DNA from: Nitrospira sp.
GTDB taxonomy: Bacteria; Nitrospirota; Nitrospiria; Nitrospirales; Nitrospiraceae
NCBI GenBank assembly: GCA_030123565.1
Contig: CP126122.1
Coordinates: 1,995,001-2,059,000 of the forward strand
Direction: 5' to 3'
Length of the DNA stretch: 64,000 nt
Shown: one piece after another, positions 28,596-36,647 of the stretch
How the letters are laid out: the number at the start of each line of letters is the position of its first letter
Position numbering within the stretch: the first letter of the stretch is position 1
Program-made: the position numbers and the translations under genes
Notes under the pieces: model-generated
Seen by the model: the letters and a program-made list of their open reading frames with translations, nothing else
Told to the model about the DNA's origin: nothing
Databases searched by the model: none

Positions 28596-30017
28596 ATGGG
28601 TGGATGGCACCGGTTCACTCACACCAATTTGACGTTTCTCTGTGGAATGATCCTGGTTGGTAGTTCCGCAGGCCTCGCAGCAACGGCGGGAAGCGAGGAG
28701 CCGCACAGGGACGGGAACGAAACCTCCGGCATGACCGTCCATGTTCCGATCCCTCTCTCCGCCCTGGCCGACTTCTACGGTGGAGTCCACCAGGCTGTCG
28801 CATCCGCCCGCGCCGAAAGCCGCGAGTGGGTGACCCTGGGCGGGGGCAGCGGATTTCTGAAATATCGCCTCTGGCCGGGAGAACAGGCCGCGACGACATC
28901 GGAAGGTCGCCTGTTCTCTCAGGCGACCTTCCCGTTCGGAGTGGAATATGCAAAACGCATCAACGGCTCACTCACGAAGCTGGCCGATTGTGGTCAGCGC
29001 GATTCGGCGACCGGCAGCGGCCGTTTGTCCGTGAGCCTGGCGACCACGTTCACCCAGGGCCGTGACTATAGCCTGTTGCCGGCGAGCACCGTTACGTCCG
29101 TGGAAGCGAAGCGGTCCTGCCTGCTGTCCGAACAGGGCGTGGATACGGCGCCGCTGATGGTCCAGATCTATCGAAGCGACCTTCAGGGGATGCTGCCTGC
29201 AATGGATCGGAAAGCCGCAGCGCTCGTCCCGTTGAAGCCGACGATCACCCGTGTCTGGAAGGATCTGCAGGATCCGATGCTGCTGGATGAAGAACAGGCC
29301 CTCTGGCTGGCCGTGAACCCTGAAGCCGTGGGTCCCGCCGGGATCGAGGCCCTGTCAGGAACTCCGGCCGCCGCCTTCGGCCTGACGGCCAGACCCTCCG
29401 TCGTGCGGGGTGCGAAACCCGCGTCAGGTCGCCTGCCGCTCCCGGCGTTGCAGGATCGCGTTCACGATGGCGGATTTCATGTCTCCTTCGCCGTGCAGAT
29501 CCCGATCGAAGAGGCCGATCAACGGTTGCGCGAGGCAGTGGTCGGCCAGGAGTGGTCGCTCGGGGTGGGTACGATCAAGATCGTCGGAGCGACGCTCTAT
29601 CCCCTCGGCTCTCAAGTCGGGGTGGAACTGACCCTGCGAGGGCTGCTGCCGTTGACGTTGCGCCTCAAGGGAACGCCGGCCTACGACGAATCGAAGGGAC
29701 AGATTCTGTTTCGAAATTTCGACTATACGATCAAGGAGCGGACGACGGCCACGGACCTGGCGGAAGAATGGCTGCACGAACCCCTGCGGGAGGAATTGGC
29801 GGAAAGGCTCGCGATCCCCATTCGTGAGGAGTTGGACCTGATGCGCAAGGCGCTGGAAAATGGCCTGAACCGCGACCTGACAGGCGGACGCCTGCGCGGC
29901 ACGGTCGAGAACCTCTCACTCGAAGATCTCTCTGTCCAGGCAAACCTTCTGTCGGCGAGGTTCCACACAGACGGAGCCCTGCAGTACGATGTCCGTGCCG
30001 ATGCCGTGGCCCCATAA
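28596..30017 (+). CDS. DUF4403 family exported protein
   Basis: A 473-residue protein with a signal peptide (about residues 1-29). The body matches the uncharacterised DUF4403 family. It has an early IPLSALADF strand, the WKDLQDPMLLDEEQALWLAVNPEAV segment (split by short insertions), a mid-protein AAFGLTARPSVV and a second duplicated half with ISFAVQIPIEEADQRL-like strands. The two halves look like tandem tubular lipid-binding (BPI-like) domains. AGGAGAAGC precedes the ATG. The role is unknown; an envelope lipid-related role is only a fold-based guess. Confidence 0.82.
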   Translation: MGGWHRFTHTNLTFLCGMILVGSSAGLAATAGSEEPHRDGNETSGMTVHVPIPLSALADFYGGVHQAVASARAESREWVTLGGGSGFLKYRLWPGEQAATTSEGRLFSQATFPFGVEYAKRINGSLTKLADCGQRDSATGSGRLSVSLATTFTQGRDYSLLPASTVTSVEAKRSCLLSEQGVDTAPLMVQIYRSDLQGMLPAMDRKAAALVPLKPTITRVWKDLQDPMLLDEEQALWLAVNPEAVGPAGIEALSGTPAAAFGLTARPSVVRGAKPASGRLPLPALQDRVHDGGFHVSFAVQIPIEEADQRLREAVVGQEWSLGVGTIKIVGATLYPLGSQVGVELTLRGLLPLTLRLKGTPAYDESKGQILFRNFDYTIKERTTATDLAEEWLHEPLREELAERLAIPIREELDLMRKALENGLNRDLTGGRLRGTVENLSLEDLSVQANLLSARFHTDGALQYDVRADAVAP

Positions 30018-30027
30018 TCCGGCCGGC

Positions 30028-30336
30028 CTACACCTTCAGCTTTCGCTTCAGCCGCGACTCGACACTTGCAACCTTGCCCTCCAGCCGCCCTTGCTTTCCT
30101 TTCCGATAGTCGATCTTGATACTGCAGGAAATGCGGTTACAGTCCTTGCGCATGCGCGCGTAACATTGCTTGACCACCGCCATGACCTCGTCCCATTCCC
30201 CCTCCAGCACCGTTCCCATCGGGTTCAGCCGGTAGGCCACCCCGCTCCGATCGACGATGTCCAGAGAACGCGCCACATACTTCCCCACACTCTCGCCCTT
30301 CCCCAGCGGCGACATGCTGAATTCCAATAACACCAT
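30028..30336 (-). CDS. MTH1187 (DUF77) family thiamine-binding-like protein
   Basis: A 102-residue ferredoxin-fold protein. Family hallmarks are LLEFSMSPLGKGESVGKYVA at the start, YRLNPMGTVLEGEWDEVMAV in the middle and a conserved RISCSIKIDYRKGK strand near the end. Structures of relatives bind thiamine or HMP, and some members occur in thiamine-related operons. No thiamine gene lies nearby here. AGGAG sits upstream of the ATG. It converges with the DUF4403 gene, with 10 bases between stops. Confidence 0.87.
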   Translation of the reverse strand: MVLLEFSMSPLGKGESVGKYVARSLDIVDRSGVAYRLNPMGTVLEGEWDEVMAVVKQCYARMRKDCNRISCSIKIDYRKGKQGRLEGKVASVESRLKRKLKV

Positions 30337-30393
30337 AATCGGATACTCCTGCTGCTAGCTGATGGCTGAAAGCTTGCGGCGAATGACGGGCTG

Positions 30394-31047
30394 TTAGGAC
30401 CCGCGCTTGTCCCCTGCCGCGACGGCCGCCCGTTGATCGAGCCAGACCTTGGGATACTGGACCTTACCCAAAAGACGAAAGCCGTCCAGTGCCTCACGCA
30501 GGAGCGCGCGGCGTTTTTCCGCGTCCGGTTCGTTGGCCTTGGCCTGTTCGCGAAGCTGCCCGAGCCACTCGACGAAGGAGGCAAACTCACCGTCCAAAAT
30601 TCTCTCCAGGTCTTCCTTCATGAAACCGGACAGCGCCGGCGCCTGGCCGCTCGTGCTGATCGCCAGACGAAGGTGCCCGCAGCTGACGACGGCCGGCATC
30701 ACCACATTCGAGGCGTCGGGCTGGTCGATGGACCAGATCAAGAACTTTTGCTCGCGGGCCAGCCGAATGAGCGAATGGGATAGTTCACGGTCGCCGCGCA
30801 CCGTGTTCAACACCAGAATGACGCTCTCCAGATCGTTCGTGCGAAAATGCCGGCCGCGGTGAATGATCTTCGCCGAGGCCGCCAGTTTGCGGAGCGTTTC
30901 GTTCAAGGTGGGGCTGATGACGGTCACCTTGGCGCCGGCCTCCAACAGCCGTTGGGTCTTCTCAGCCGCCTCCTCGTCGCCGCCGATCACCAAGACCGGC
31001 CACCCACGTACATCGAGTGAAATTTGAAAGCCAGAATTTGCAGGCAT
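30394..31047 (-). CDS. precorrin-2 dehydrogenase / sirohydrochlorin ferrochelatase-like (CysG N-terminal, Met8)
   Basis: A 217-residue NAD-binding protein. It opens FQISLDVRGWPVLVIGGDEE with the Rossmann loop, followed by KTQRLLEAGAKVTVISP. The mid segment NVVMPAVVSCGHLRLAISTSG carries the family's conserved serine and substrate loop. These proteins oxidise precorrin-2 to sirohydrochlorin and may insert iron. Combined with the CobA domain at 12144-13709 this completes a route to siroheme. The C-terminal 60 residues are more divergent. A good GGAGG precedes the ATG. Confidence 0.88.
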   Translation of the reverse strand: MPANSGFQISLDVRGWPVLVIGGDEEAAEKTQRLLEAGAKVTVISPTLNETLRKLAASAKIIHRGRHFRTNDLESVILVLNTVRGDRELSHSLIRLAREQKFLIWSIDQPDASNVVMPAVVSCGHLRLAISTSGQAPALSGFMKEDLERILDGEFASFVEWLGQLREQAKANEPDAEKRRALLREALDGFRLLGKVQYPKVWLDQRAAVAAGDKRGS

Positions 31048-31218
31048 CGTAATCCTCCAACAAGCCGTCCATAACGAAAGGCTGTATCATACAACAGCCG
31101 ATTTCACAGGGTAAACCGGCTTCGCCATTCCCCTTTGCGCCGAGAGCCGGGTATAATGCGCGCGCCGCTTGAAGGGAGGGTCCTCGGCCCTCGCCGTGCG
31201 TCAACAAAGGAGTGTCTT

Positions 31219-31671
31219 GTGGCTGGATATTCAGGACGATCCCTGGGAATGGCCGGCGGGATCATCGGCATTGCGGCGCTGGCCGCCTATTTCGGCGTCG
31301 CCCATATCGGTGAACCGGACCAGGGAGGCGGGTCGATTGCAGGACAGGTGCAGATCGCGCCCAATTTGGCCGACCAGGTCAAACCGACGGACGTGTTGTT
31401 CGTGATCGTGCGGCGCCCGACAGGGCCGCCGCGACCCATCGCCGCGAAGCGGATCGACGCGCCGAAATTTCCGGTGCAGTTCGAAATCACAAATGCGGAC
31501 GTCATGGTGCAAGGCAGCGAACTCAAAGGCATGGTGGATGTGATCGCCCGCCTGGATCGCGACGGCCAGGCCGGCCAGCCGCAACCGGGCGATATGGAAG
31601 GGCGCTACGACAAGAACCCCACCCTTCCAGGCGGGAAGGATGTCAGGATTACGATCGACAAGGTCTATTGA
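31219..31671 (+). CDS. CcmH/CycH C-terminal-like domain protein, membrane anchored
   Basis: A 150-residue protein starting at GTG 31219 behind AAGGAG; the frame open to 31135 lacks a ribosome-binding site. One transmembrane helix near residues 10-28 is followed by a beta-sandwich. It resembles the C-terminal domain of CcmI/CycH cytochrome c biogenesis proteins: GSIAGQVQIAPNLADQVKPT, DVLFVIVRRPTGPPRPIAAK and GQPQPGDMEGRYDKNP. That domain occurs here without the TPR part. It may work with the cytochrome assembly protein at 16145, but this is only inference. Confidence 0.72.
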   Translation: MAGYSGRSLGMAGGIIGIAALAAYFGVAHIGEPDQGGGSIAGQVQIAPNLADQVKPTDVLFVIVRRPTGPPRPIAAKRIDAPKFPVQFEITNADVMVQGSELKGMVDVIARLDRDGQAGQPQPGDMEGRYDKNPTLPGGKDVRITIDKVY

Positions 31672-31673
31672 AG

Positions 31674-31769
31674 GGAATGAGGAATGTGGAGTGAGGAATG
31701 AGAGTTAGGACTGAGGCAATTGAGCAATGAAGAATCGGGCGATTGGATCACGGAACAATTCCTCATTCC
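31674..31769. repeat. intergenic inverted repeat of the GGAATGAGGAAT type
   Basis: GGAATGAGGAAT at 31674-31685 is exactly complementary to the 12 bases at 31758-31769. Further GAGGAATGAG-like units lie between them. It fills the gap between two convergent genes and may act as a bidirectional terminator or a remnant of a short palindromic element. Confidence 0.7.
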
Positions 31770-31779
31770 AAATTTGAGG

Positions 31780-32325
31780 TTAAGTCTCTGCCGGGTCCGC
31801 GTCGAGTTCCAGATTCCAATACAGGTAGTCCCGCCAGCTTTCCGGCGTGTTGCGGATCCCGATGGTAATCGTAACTGTGGGGCTCCAACGGGGCTTCACG
31901 GGCTTCTTGACCAGACGCATATTGGCTTCTTCCGGCGTCCGGCCGCTCTTGCGGTTATTGCAGCGCCAGCAGGCCGTCACGATGTTTTCCCAGGTCTTCC
32001 GCCCGCCCTTCGCGATGGGCACGACATGGTCGAACGTCAATTCTTCGGTCCGGAACTTGTGTTTGCAGTATTGGCAACAATAACCGTCCCGCGTGAAGAT
32101 GTTGATGCGGGAGAACTTCACGGCCCGGTGGCTGTCCTTGAGCTTGACCAGCTTCAAGAGCCGCATCACCGAGGGGAGTTTGATCGAGATGGAAATGCCG
32201 TGGATTTCGCGGTCGTAGACTTCGAGGACTTCGACCTTCCCCTGCCAGAGCAAGGTAATGGCCTTCTGCCAATGCAGGACACGCAGCGGTTCATAGGTGG
32301 AGTTGAGCAAGAGGGTCATTTCCAT
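31780..32325 (-). CDS. HNH endonuclease
   Basis: A 181-residue protein with a complete HNH/McrA-type nuclease motif. A zinc pair CQYC is followed by LTFDHVVPIAKGG, then NIVTACWRCNNRKSGRTP with a second CxxC. The N-terminal half (MTLLLNSTYEPLRVLHWQKA) is conserved in a group of bacterial HNH proteins of unknown biological role, sometimes found next to DNA repair or phage genes. No such partner is seen here. It converges with the CcmH-like gene. Confidence 0.9.
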   Translation of the reverse strand: MEMTLLLNSTYEPLRVLHWQKAITLLWQGKVEVLEVYDREIHGISISIKLPSVMRLLKLVKLKDSHRAVKFSRINIFTRDGYCCQYCKHKFRTEELTFDHVVPIAKGGRKTWENIVTACWRCNNRKSGRTPEEANMRLVKKPVKPRWSPTVTITIGIRNTPESWRDYLYWNLELDADPAET

Positions 32326-32520
32326 GGCAGCTCCGACGGTCTCCTATGAGTGCACTCTATGAAGAATAGCAAAATGACGGCGCGCGGTACCCTTTCCTGA
32401 ATGTATCCAGTAGATCTATGCCATATGTGGCCAATGAAATCAAGCGCTTAGGCCTGAACGCGCAGAATGTTACGTAGTCATAACGCCCACCGTACCTTCT
32501 TGTTACCTGCAAAGGAGCCC

Positions 32521-32847
32521 ATGGATTCACAGGCAACCTATGTCACTGTCGCGCAGGTGGACCAGATTCCGCCCGGCACCTGCCGCACCGTTGAGATTGA
32601 CGGCATCTTTCTCGCGCTTTGCAATGTGAACGGACGCTTTCTGGCCGTCGATAATACCTGTCCCCATGCAGGTGGACCATTGGGCGAAGGCACCATGGAC
32701 GGAGAAGTCGTCGAGTGTCCCTGGCATGGGTGGCGATTCAATGTCCGCACCGGCGAGCGCCCGGAAAATCCAGAGATCCGTGTGCCCTGTGTGGAAGTGC
32801 GGGTGCAGGGCTCCGACGTGCAGGTGAAAGTTCCGCTCACATTGTAG
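32521..32847 (+). CDS. Rieske [2Fe-2S] ferredoxin, nitrite-reductase small-subunit type
   Basis: A 108-residue soluble Rieske protein with both ligand boxes, CPHAGGPLG and CPWHGWRFN. It lacks a membrane anchor. Such proteins pass electrons to dioxygenases or accompany NirD/NirA-type nitrite reductases, but no catalytic partner is adjacent. AAAGGAG sets the ATG at 32521. The stop overlaps the end of the convergent gene at 32837 by 11 bases. Confidence 0.9.
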   Translation: MDSQATYVTVAQVDQIPPGTCRTVEIDGIFLALCNVNGRFLAVDNTCPHAGGPLGEGTMDGEVVECPWHGWRFNVRTGERPENPEIRVPCVEVRVQGSDVQVKVPLTL

Positions 32848-33292
32848 GGGACGGCGAGGGCATATCCGTGGCGGGATTGCGGGGGCGCCCGCTCTCCGGT
32901 CCCTCCGGCATCAGGCCATCGGCCGGCAGCGAAGCGGCATTCACCCGCTTCGACGCCAAATCGACGTGCCAAATGAATTCCCGTTCGAACCACTGCGTCG
33001 TCCCTTGCTCGCGCATATAGATGCGAACCTCGTAGCGCTGGCCCTCCTGCTTGATCACTTGCCACTCTCCCAAACGCAAGCCCAGCTTGCGGGCCTGTTG
33101 AATGCGGACCCGTTCGTTGAACGCTTGAAGAATCGTCGGATAACCCGCAGCCCGATGGGTCTGCACCAATGCCAAGGCCTCGGCCGCTTGCGGATCGAGA
33201 ATCGGATTGAGACTCGGCGGTTTCATCCACCAGTAGACCAGTCCTCCCCCCAGAAGCAGGAGGAAGACCGCGTAATGCAGCACTTTACTCAT
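32837..33292 (-). CDS. membrane-anchored hypothetical protein
   Basis: A 151-residue protein with one N-terminal transmembrane or signal-anchor segment (SKVLHYAVFLLLLGGGLVYWW) and a soluble domain with an ordered alternation of charged and aromatic residues (GEWQVIKQEGQRYEVRIYMRE, REFIWHVDLASKRVNAAS). The start is the ATG at 33292; twelve upstream residues are in frame but unlikely. I do not recognise the family. Its tail overlaps the Rieske gene antiparallel. Confidence 0.75.
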   Translation of the reverse strand: MSKVLHYAVFLLLLGGGLVYWWMKPPSLNPILDPQAAEALALVQTHRAAGYPTILQAFNERVRIQQARKLGLRLGEWQVIKQEGQRYEVRIYMREQGTTQWFEREFIWHVDLASKRVNAASLPADGLMPEGPESGRPRNPATDMPSPSPTM

Positions 33293-33493
33293 CGGTGTGA
33301 ATCCATCCCATAAACCGACCGCAGGCAAAGGAAGTCATCATATGTGGCGCCCGAATTCACTGTCAATCGGAGCGCGCAAGGGAAAGCGCCGAAACCAGCA
33401 ACTCGCGGGAGTCGCTGCGCTTGACAAGGCCGCGCGTCGCTGTGGTACAAGTATCGGTCAACCTACGCGAAACAAACGGAGCATCATTTTTCA

Positions 33494-33943
33494 ATGAAGT
33501 TCTTCTTTTACGCGGACAATTTGAATCCATCACAACTCAAGCGCCGTGCCCCTGAACACAAGTTTCTCTTCACCGCCTATCTCCCCGACCACAGCATTCA
33601 ATTCTGCCGCTGGTCCACGCAGTGGCGCTGCGGCCTGGCGAGTGTCGTCCCATCGCCGGGAGAAAAAGTCTGGGGAGCCGTCTTCGAGATCACCGATGAA
33701 GATCTCAAGCTCCTGGACGAATTCGAAAACGATGTCCCGCAGGGAGCCTACAGGCATCTCCCGGTCACCGTGATCACGGAAGAAGGCGAAAAGATGCTCG
33801 TCACCACCCATGCGGCCAATCCCATCGGGAAGTTCAAGCCGAAGGAACACTATATCGAATGGGTCATGAAGGGCCTGAAACAGTGGAAGTTGCCCGATGA
33901 ATGCATCGAGCAATGGCAGGCCTATAGACCGAAGCAAGCATGA
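33494..33943 (+). CDS. gamma-glutamylcyclotransferase-fold protein
   Basis: A 149-residue protein with the GGCT (BtrG/YtfP-like) fold. It starts FFFYADNLNPSQLKRRAP where family members have YFAYGSNL. The glutamate usually catalytic is preserved in LKLLDEFENDV, and VWGAVFEITDEDL is the conserved central strand. These enzymes remove gamma-glutamyl groups as 5-oxoproline. The substrate is unknown here. An AT-rich leader precedes the ATG without an obvious ribosome-binding site. Confidence 0.84.
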   Translation: MKFFFYADNLNPSQLKRRAPEHKFLFTAYLPDHSIQFCRWSTQWRCGLASVVPSPGEKVWGAVFEITDEDLKLLDEFENDVPQGAYRHLPVTVITEEGEKMLVTTHAANPIGKFKPKEHYIEWVMKGLKQWKLPDECIEQWQAYRPKQA

Positions 33944-34015
33944 AAGCAGTCAGCTTTCAGCAGTGAGCACTCAATCCCCTTCCATCGGAGCTGACGGCTG
34001 ATAGCTGATCGCTCG
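33942..34015. repeat. AGCTGA-type intergenic repeat cluster 1
   Basis: This gap contains GCAGTCAGCTTTCAGCAGTGAGC and later GAGCTGACGGCTGATAGCTGATCGC-like runs (cut here for brevity). They are imperfect palindromic copies of an AGCTGAnGGCTGA unit, and related copies fill the gaps at 34362, 34969, 36576 and about 30356 and 39449. Confidence 0.7.
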
Positions 34016-34034
34016 ATCGAGATAAGGAGACCCC

Positions 34035-34361
34035 ATGTCCAAGCCCAAATATCACATCCTCGTCTGCACCAATGCCCGCCCCCCAGGCCATCCCAAACCG
34101 TCCTGCGGCAACCAGGGATCGGCACAGTTGCTCATGGCCTTCAACATGGGGTTGATGCAGCGCGGGATCATGCCGGGCGAGGTCCTCGTGACGGGGTCAT
34201 CCTGCCTGGGTCCCTGTGAGCAGGGACCGACGGTCGTAGTCTATCCGGAGGGAACTTGGTATTCCAAAGTCACGGAAGCCGATGTCGCCACCATCCTGGA
34301 CGAGCACATCAAGGGCGGCAAACCGGCGGCAAAGCTGAACCCCGACTCAGTCTGGAAATAA
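34035..34361 (+). CDS. thioredoxin-like [2Fe-2S] ferredoxin
   Basis: A 108-residue protein of the Aquifex-type 2Fe-2S ferredoxin fold. The first cysteine motif is HILVCTNARPPGHPKPSCG and the second is GSSCLGPCEQGPTVVVYPEG, giving the four cluster ligands. The fold also occurs as the NuoE C-terminal domain. It may serve as an electron carrier; the neighbours do not specify a partner. ATAAGGAGA precedes the ATG. Confidence 0.9.
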   Translation: MSKPKYHILVCTNARPPGHPKPSCGNQGSAQLLMAFNMGLMQRGIMPGEVLVTGSSCLGPCEQGPTVVVYPEGTWYSKVTEADVATILDEHIKGGKPAAKLNPDSVWK

Positions 34362-34440
34362 GAACAGCAATCAGCCGTCAGTTCTCAGCCATCAGCTTCA
34401 AAAAATGCTGATGGCTGACAGCGGAGCGCTAAAAGCTTCG
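34362..34440. repeat. AGCTGA-type intergenic repeat cluster 2 with perfect hairpin
   Basis: TCAGCCATCAGC (34385-34396) and its exact complement (34407-34418) enclose a 10-base AT-rich loop. Flanking partial copies extend the family seen at 33942, 34969 and 36576. It could act as a terminator for the ferredoxin gene, though there is no T-run. Confidence 0.75.
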
Positions 34441-34449
34441 TGCCAAAAG

Positions 34450-34965
34450 ATGAGCACCATTCCCAGCCATAAAGAACACAAAGCCCACGCCTCCAGATCC
34501 ATCGGCTGCATGGTCATCACCTGCAGCGACACCCGTACGCCAGACAACGATACCAGCGGCCAACTGATCATGAGGCTGCTGAAGGAACAGGGCCATCAGG
34601 TAACGGCCTATCACCTCGTCAAGGACGAGCCTCTGCAGATCAAGGAACGGATTGGGGAGGCACTGCGCACCGAGGGAATTCAAGCCATTATCGTCAACGG
34701 TGGAACGGGGATTTCCCGGCGGGATTCGACGTTTGAAGCAGTCGACGCGATGCTCGAGAAACGTCTCGATGGATTCGGAGAGATCTTTCGCGCGCTCACC
34801 TATCAAGACATCGGTTCGCCGGCCATCATGACCCGCGCGACCGCCGGCATCGTCCACGGGCGAGTCCTCTTCTCCACGCCTGGCTCAGAGAATGCGGTGC
34901 GCCTGGCCATGGAGAAGCTCATCCTTCCTGAACTCGGCCACCTCGTCAAAGAACTCACGAAGTAA
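34450..34965 (+). CDS. moaB: molybdenum cofactor biosynthesis protein MoaB/MogA
   Basis: A 171-residue MogA-like protein: GCMVITCSDTRTPDNDTSG, the nucleotide-binding AIIVNGGTGISRRDSTFEAV and STPGSENAVRLAMEKL. These proteins adenylylate molybdopterin before molybdenum insertion, or are proposed scaffold forms. The ATG at 34450 gives the usual length; an in-frame ATG at 34405 lies in the repeat region and is unlikely. The 30 residues before the core are Lys/His-rich. Confidence 0.92.
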   Translation: MSTIPSHKEHKAHASRSIGCMVITCSDTRTPDNDTSGQLIMRLLKEQGHQVTAYHLVKDEPLQIKERIGEALRTEGIQAIIVNGGTGISRRDSTFEAVDAMLEKRLDGFGEIFRALTYQDIGSPAIMTRATAGIVHGRVLFSTPGSENAVRLAMEKLILPELGHLVKELTK

Positions 34966-34968
34966 GAA

Positions 34969-35056
34969 GCCGTCAGGAATCAGCGTTCAGCCATCAGTCT
35001 GAGGTTCACTGACAACCGAATGCTAAAAGCTGAAGGCTGACCGCTGATAGCTGCTT
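34969..35056. repeat. AGCTGA-type intergenic repeat cluster 3
   Basis: This gap between convergent genes carries partial copies of the same family, among them TTCAGCCATCAG and GCTGAAGGCTGACCGCTGAT. The unit is degenerate, and orientation alternates. Confidence 0.65.
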
Positions 35057-35057
35057 G

Positions 35058-35492
35058 CTAGTCCTGCCCGATCTTCGGTTCAGAGTAGTTGACGTCCGTC
35101 GAAATCTTCGACTGGGCGTACCGCTTGTAAAACAGCAAGAGGTCCCGCACCGACACCACCCCGACGATCGCCCCTGCCTTGGTCACCGCGAGGTGGCGCA
35201 CCCCGAGATCACCCATCATGTCCTGCGCATCGTCCACCGCTTGGCTTCCTTCGATCGTGCAGAGAGGAGACGACATGATCTTTTCGACCGTGAGTTTCGT
35301 CACGTCTTGATTGGTAGCAAGCGCCTTCCGGACCAAGTCGGTATCGGTCACGATGCCGACATGATTTTTCCCCTTCTTGACCAGGAGTGACCCGACCCGC
35401 AGTTCACGCATTTTCTTCGCCGCACTGCGAATGGAGGTCGAAGGGCCGATGCTTTGAGGCTGCTTGTTCATGATCTGCGCAACAGTCGCCAT
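35058..35492 (-). CDS. CBS-domain pair protein, paralog of the haem-cluster copy
   Basis: A 144-residue protein of two CBS motifs: ATVAQIMNKQPQSIGPSTSI leads, VGIVTDTDLVRKALATNQDV ends the first, and GVVSVRDLLLFYKRYA ends the second. Sequence and layout match the protein at 11706-12098, so the two are paralogs. It probably binds adenine nucleotides and regulates an unknown target. AAGGAATGTCAC precedes the ATG at 35492, seven residues into the longest frame. Confidence 0.87.
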   Translation of the reverse strand: MATVAQIMNKQPQSIGPSTSIRSAAKKMRELRVGSLLVKKGKNHVGIVTDTDLVRKALATNQDVTKLTVEKIMSSPLCTIEGSQAVDDAQDMMGDLGVRHLAVTKAGAIVGVVSVRDLLLFYKRYAQSKISTDVNYSEPKIGQD

Positions 35493-35541
35493 GTGACATT
35501 CCTTTCTATCCATTGGAACCGAGAACCGAGTATGAGCCGCT

Positions 35542-36573
35542 CTATGCTACCGTCAAGACGATCTTACCAAAAAACGTCCTCCCTAGGAGATACTCTTGTG
35601 CCGCCTTCGCGTCGGCCAGCGGAAAGGTGCGGTCGATCAACGGTCGCAACTTCCCTTGCCCGACCAACCGGGCGGCCTTGAGCAATTCGCTTTGCGTCCC
35701 CATGTACGAACCCTTGATCGTGAGTTGGCGTGAATAGACGTAGCGGAGATCGAGCTTCACGTCCGCACCGGTCGTGGCTCCGCAGGTAATCAAACGACCA
35801 CCCTTCGCCAACGAGTCCATGCACTGTCCCCACACCTCCGGGCCGATATGTTCGAGCACCACGTCCACACCGCGTCGGTGAGTCAACTCCCGCACCCGCT
35901 GATTCACCTGTTCGCTGGTATGGTTGATCACTTCGTCGGCGCCGAGGGCCCTGGCCCTGGCGATTTTGTCGTCGCTGCCGACCGTGGTCAGTACGCGGGC
36001 GCCGGCCAGTTTGGCCATTTGGATCGCGATGTGCCCCACCCCGCTCCCCGCTCCCATGATCAACACCTCTTCGCCTGGCTGCAGCTCGGCCAACGTATAC
36101 AACATGTGCCAGGCGGTGACGGATACCAGCGGAAATGCTGCGGCCTGCTCGAAGGTCAAGGTGTTTGGAATCGGGAATACGTTTCTGGCCGGAACCTTGA
36201 CGTACTCCGCATACCCTCCCGCGCACATGGCTCCGATCAACCCATAGGAACGGCACATATTGTCGCGACCGGCCAAACACTGTTCACAGCGCCCGCAACC
36301 GATGCCGGGGGACACGAACACGCGCTCCCCCTTCGTGATGCCTTCGACATGAGGGCCGACCTGGTCGACCAGGCCGGCGATGTCCGATCCGGAAATATGC
36401 GGAAGCGGCATCGGATAGGCCGGACTCCCCTGCCGGATCCAGATATCAAGATGGTTCAACGCGCAGGCCTTCACCCGCACGAGCACCTCATCCGGGCCGA
36501 TGGCCGGCATCGGCATCTCTTGGTACTGCAACTTACCAGGCCCGCCATGTTCGTGAAACACCACTGCGTTCAT
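35542..36573 (-). CDS. zinc-type medium-chain alcohol dehydrogenase / quinone oxidoreductase
   Basis: A 343-residue MDR enzyme. It has a GroES-like front (VLVRVKACALNHLDIWIRQG), the structural zinc loop GIGCGRCEQCLAGRDNMC and the Rossmann motif EEVLIMGAGSGVGHIAIQMA. The catalytic zinc position typical of alcohol dehydrogenases is not canonical (NHLDIW instead of CHTD), which resembles the quinone oxidoreductase-like subgroup. NAD(P)H is the expected cofactor. It is flanked by repeat clusters and probably monocistronic. Confidence 0.88.
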   Translation of the reverse strand: MNAVVFHEHGGPGKLQYQEMPMPAIGPDEVLVRVKACALNHLDIWIRQGSPAYPMPLPHISGSDIAGLVDQVGPHVEGITKGERVFVSPGIGCGRCEQCLAGRDNMCRSYGLIGAMCAGGYAEYVKVPARNVFPIPNTLTFEQAAAFPLVSVTAWHMLYTLAELQPGEEVLIMGAGSGVGHIAIQMAKLAGARVLTTVGSDDKIARARALGADEVINHTSEQVNQRVRELTHRRGVDVVLEHIGPEVWGQCMDSLAKGGRLITCGATTGADVKLDLRYVYSRQLTIKGSYMGTQSELLKAARLVGQGKLRPLIDRTFPLADAKAAQEYLLGRTFFGKIVLTVA

Positions 36574-36575
36574 AT

Positions 36576-36640
36576 GCCTCCAAGCTTTCAGCGATCAGCA
36601 GTCAGCCATTCTCTTAAGCTGAGTGCTGACAGCTGACGAC
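36576..36640. repeat. AGCTGA-type intergenic repeat cluster 4
   Basis: The gap holds AAGCTTTCAGCGATCAGCAG and GCTGAGTGCTGACAGCTGAC, further copies of the family at 33942, 34362 and 34969, here between two minus-strand genes. Confidence 0.65.
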
Positions 36641-36647
36641 TTCTTCG

